DNA of 14,046 nt from JTS-RE9 sp964649195 (GTDB lineage Bacteria; Planctomycetota; Phycisphaerae; Phycisphaerales; Phycisphaeraceae), in assembly GCA_964649195.1 (NCBI GenBank), contig CAZYPK010000136.1:1-14046 (forward strand). The letters are read 5' to 3'. Under the pieces are notes generated by a model. That model ran no database searches, had not been told where the DNA came from, and saw only the letters and a list, made by a program, of their open reading frames with translations. Position 1 is the first letter of the stretch. The number at the start of each line of letters is the position of its first letter. Position numbers and translations under genes: made by a program. Shown one piece after another: positions 12,405 to 14,046 of this stretch.

Positions 12405-13961
12405 ATGAAAAAAACCACCGAACGACTGCTGCTCGAGGTCTGGCGCGAGGCCTGCCGCCACATCGAGATATCCGACTCCACCGCCCTCATCAGCCAATTG
12501 CTCGCCCAGCGAATGCCCATGGCGCGGTTGCTGGTGCGCCGGTTTGATCGCAAAAAGGGAGAAATCGAGACGGTCGCCACCGGCCAGTTGGGCGGCGTCA
12601 AGGCGAGGCACGAGATCGATCGTCAGTCCATGGCGGCGAGCGCCATCCGCAAACTGGCGGTCTGGTGCGCCGCGGGCGAGATCGTCCGCCGCACCGCCGC
12701 CGAGCCGTTGCCGACGTATCTTCAGCCGGTCGTGTCATCCCATTTGAAGGGTGAACTGCTGGTCGGCCCTCTCGTGAGCGAACATCAGACGCTGGGCGCG
12801 CTGATCGTCGAGGCTCCGCCGCCCCAGCGACTGGGCGCCGACCATCGGCACGTCTTTGGCCAACTGCTCGAACCCTTCGCCGCCGCGCTGGAGAACGACA
12901 CGCGCCTGCATGAATTGAACGTGCTGCGGGAGGCGGCGGAAGCGGACAAGCGCCGTCTGCTCGTCCGGCTGGGCCGGGAGGACCTGAGCGAGGCGGTCAT
13001 CGGCGCCGAGCGCGGACTGCGGCCGGTGATGGAGCGTGTCAATCTCGTCAGCCGTTCCGATGTGCCGGTGCTGCTGCTGGGTGAAACCGGGTCGGGCAAG
13101 GAGGTGGTCGCCCGCACGATTCACAACCGGTCGCTTCGATCGGACAAGCCGTTCATCCGCGTCAACTGCGGCGCGATTCCGCCGGACCTGATCGATTCGG
13201 AACTCTTCGGCCACGAGAAGGGCAGCTTCACCGGCGCCGCCGCGCTGCGCCGCGGCTGGTTCGAGCGCGCCGATGAAGGCACGCTCTTCCTCGATGAGAT
13301 CGGCGAGCTGCCGCCGGCGGCGCAGGTCCGCCTGCTGCGCATCGTTCAGGAGCGCACCTTCGAGCGCGTCGGCGGCGAGCAATCCATCAAGGCCGATGTC
13401 CGCATCATCGCCGCCACGCACCGCGACCTGGCGGCGATGGTCCAGAACGGCACGTTCCGCGAAGACCTGTGGTATCGCCTTGCCGTGTTCCCGATCGTCA
13501 TTCCCCCGCTGCGCGAACATCGGGAGGACATCGCCGAACTGGCCGGGCACTTCGCCCACCGCGCCGCCACCCGATTCGGCCTGCCGCCGGTGATGCCGAC
13601 CGCCCACGATCTGGCGATGCTGACCGCCTACGACTGGCCCGGCAATGTGCGCGAGCTGGCCGCCGTCATGGATCGCGCCGCCATCCTCGGCAACGGCGAC
13701 CGGCTGGAGGTGGACAAGGCACTGGGCTTCAATCCCGATCCCGCCGCCGCCGCCGGCCCCTCCGCAACCGACCGCTCCAGGGGATTCGTCGCCTCGCTCG
13801 ATGACGCCATCCGCGGCCACATCGAACTGGCCCTCAAAGCCTGTGTCGGACGCATCGAGGGACCTCACGGCGTCGCCGCCATGCTGAAAATCAATCCGCA
13901 CACGCTTCGATCCAAGATGCGCAAGCTGGGCGTCGCCTGGCGAGGGTTTCGCAATCGCTGA
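12405..13961 (+). CDS. Sigma-54-dependent transcriptional activator (GAF-AAA+-Fis HTH)
   Basis: The 518-residue protein activates sigma-54 RNA polymerase by ATP hydrolysis after binding upstream DNA. Residues about 1-165 look like a GAF sensor (GELLVGPLVSEHQTLGALIV, 116-135), then a helical linker (165-190). The AAA+ domain (about 195-430) has Walker A GETGSGKE (226-233), the sigma-54 contact loop GSFTGA (273-278), Walker B GTLFLDEIGEL (292-302), FREDLWYRL with the likely arginine finger (351-359) and WPGNVREL (411-418). The C-terminus (about 470-512) is a Fis-type helix-turn-helix. There is no receiver domain, so it is likely ligand-controlled, like FhlA- or NorR-type regulators. The signal is unknown. 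No strong ribosome-binding site precedes the ATG, and a six-codon frame at 12388-12408 overlaps it. Its targets are probably the two leftward sigma-54 promoters. Confidence 0.93.
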   Translation: MKKTTERLLLEVWREACRHIEISDSTALISQLLAQRMPMARLLVRRFDRKKGEIETVATGQLGGVKARHEIDRQSMAASAIRKLAVWCAAGEIVRRTAAEPLPTYLQPVVSSHLKGELLVGPLVSEHQTLGALIVEAPPPQRLGADHRHVFGQLLEPFAAALENDTRLHELNVLREAAEADKRRLLVRLGREDLSEAVIGAERGLRPVMERVNLVSRSDVPVLLLGETGSGKEVVARTIHNRSLRSDKPFIRVNCGAIPPDLIDSELFGHEKGSFTGAAALRRGWFERADEGTLFLDEIGELPPAAQVRLLRIVQERTFERVGGEQSIKADVRIIAATHRDLAAMVQNGTFREDLWYRLAVFPIVIPPLREHREDIAELAGHFAHRAATRFGLPPVMPTAHDLAMLTAYDWPGNVRELAAVMDRAAILGNGDRLEVDKALGFNPDPAAAAGPSATDRSRGFVASLDDAIRGHIELALKACVGRIEGPHGVAAMLKINPHTLRSKMRKLGVAWRGFRNR

Positions 13962-13989
13962 TCGCGCCGCAGTGAAAACCTGAGTTGGA

Positions 13990-14044
13990 ATAAGCATGAG
14001 CCGCGACGTAACACGTCGCGGACGTGAACGACAAGAATGGAGTG
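13990..14044 (+). repeat. REP-like hairpin repeat, copy B
   Basis: The left 37 nt match the inverted copy at 11660-11696, and 13998-14044 matches the copy at 11464-11510, so this copy holds both halves of the element. It contains CCGCGACGT-AAC and its complementary arm, then the tail CGACAAGAATGGAGTG. It starts 29 bases after the activator gene and may continue beyond the window. No T-run is seen after the hairpin. Confidence 0.85.
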
Positions 14045-14046
14045 CC

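Noticed and set aside
12735..13997. Minus-strand open frame of 420 codons opposite the activator
   Set aside because: It is a shadow of the AAA+ domain and has no recognisable domain.

Overview
The window is GC-rich and gene-dense. It looks chromosomal and most probably comes from a planctomycete, perhaps of the Phycisphaerae type. That guess rests on a PEP-CTERM exosortase substrate, a BshC-like protein and a sugar-isomerase-like protein of planctomycete style, abundant short hairpin repeats (including the widespread element that would encode WEGEAP-like peptides), and several GTG starts. I infer the taxon from remembered family style and have not tested it.

Left part (1-3811): a repeat fragment at the edge; a minus-strand protein with BshC-like motifs (94-1479); a cluster of hairpin repeats (about 1561-1740); then three plus-strand genes: a xylose-isomerase-like TIM-barrel protein (1780-2457), a small one-helix membrane protein (2536-2736) and a secreted PEP-CTERM protein (2921-3811).

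Middle part (3825-11211): a sulfur-assimilation cluster, all on the minus strand. In transcription order it holds cysteine synthase (cysK), a DUF2292/YezD-like small protein, an outer-membrane porin of the O/P type, a lipoprotein sulfate-binding protein (sbp), the permeases cysT and cysW, and the ATPase cysA. Together they would bring sulfate across both membranes and build cysteine. The sbp-cysT gap holds a perfect 36-bp inverted repeat and three further hairpins. The cysT, cysW and cysA genes are tightly packed.

Right part (11212-14046): a regulatory module. A sigma-54 enhancer-binding protein with a GAF-like N-terminus lies on the plus strand (12405-13961). Two well-spaced sigma-54 promoter matches point leftward. 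One (11275-11290) sits about 65 bp before cysK, with repeated enhancer-like sites behind it. The other (12086-12101) precedes a 76-codon gene that ends in a strong intrinsic terminator. A composite motif behind the cysK promoter recurs at the promoter of the sigma-54 activator gene. The model is that this activator senses sulfur status or a related signal and drives cysK, the small gene and perhaps the whole cluster, while regulating itself. REP-like hairpins, two of which show compensatory base changes, flank the module. I saw no rRNA, intact tRNA, CRISPR array or transposase.
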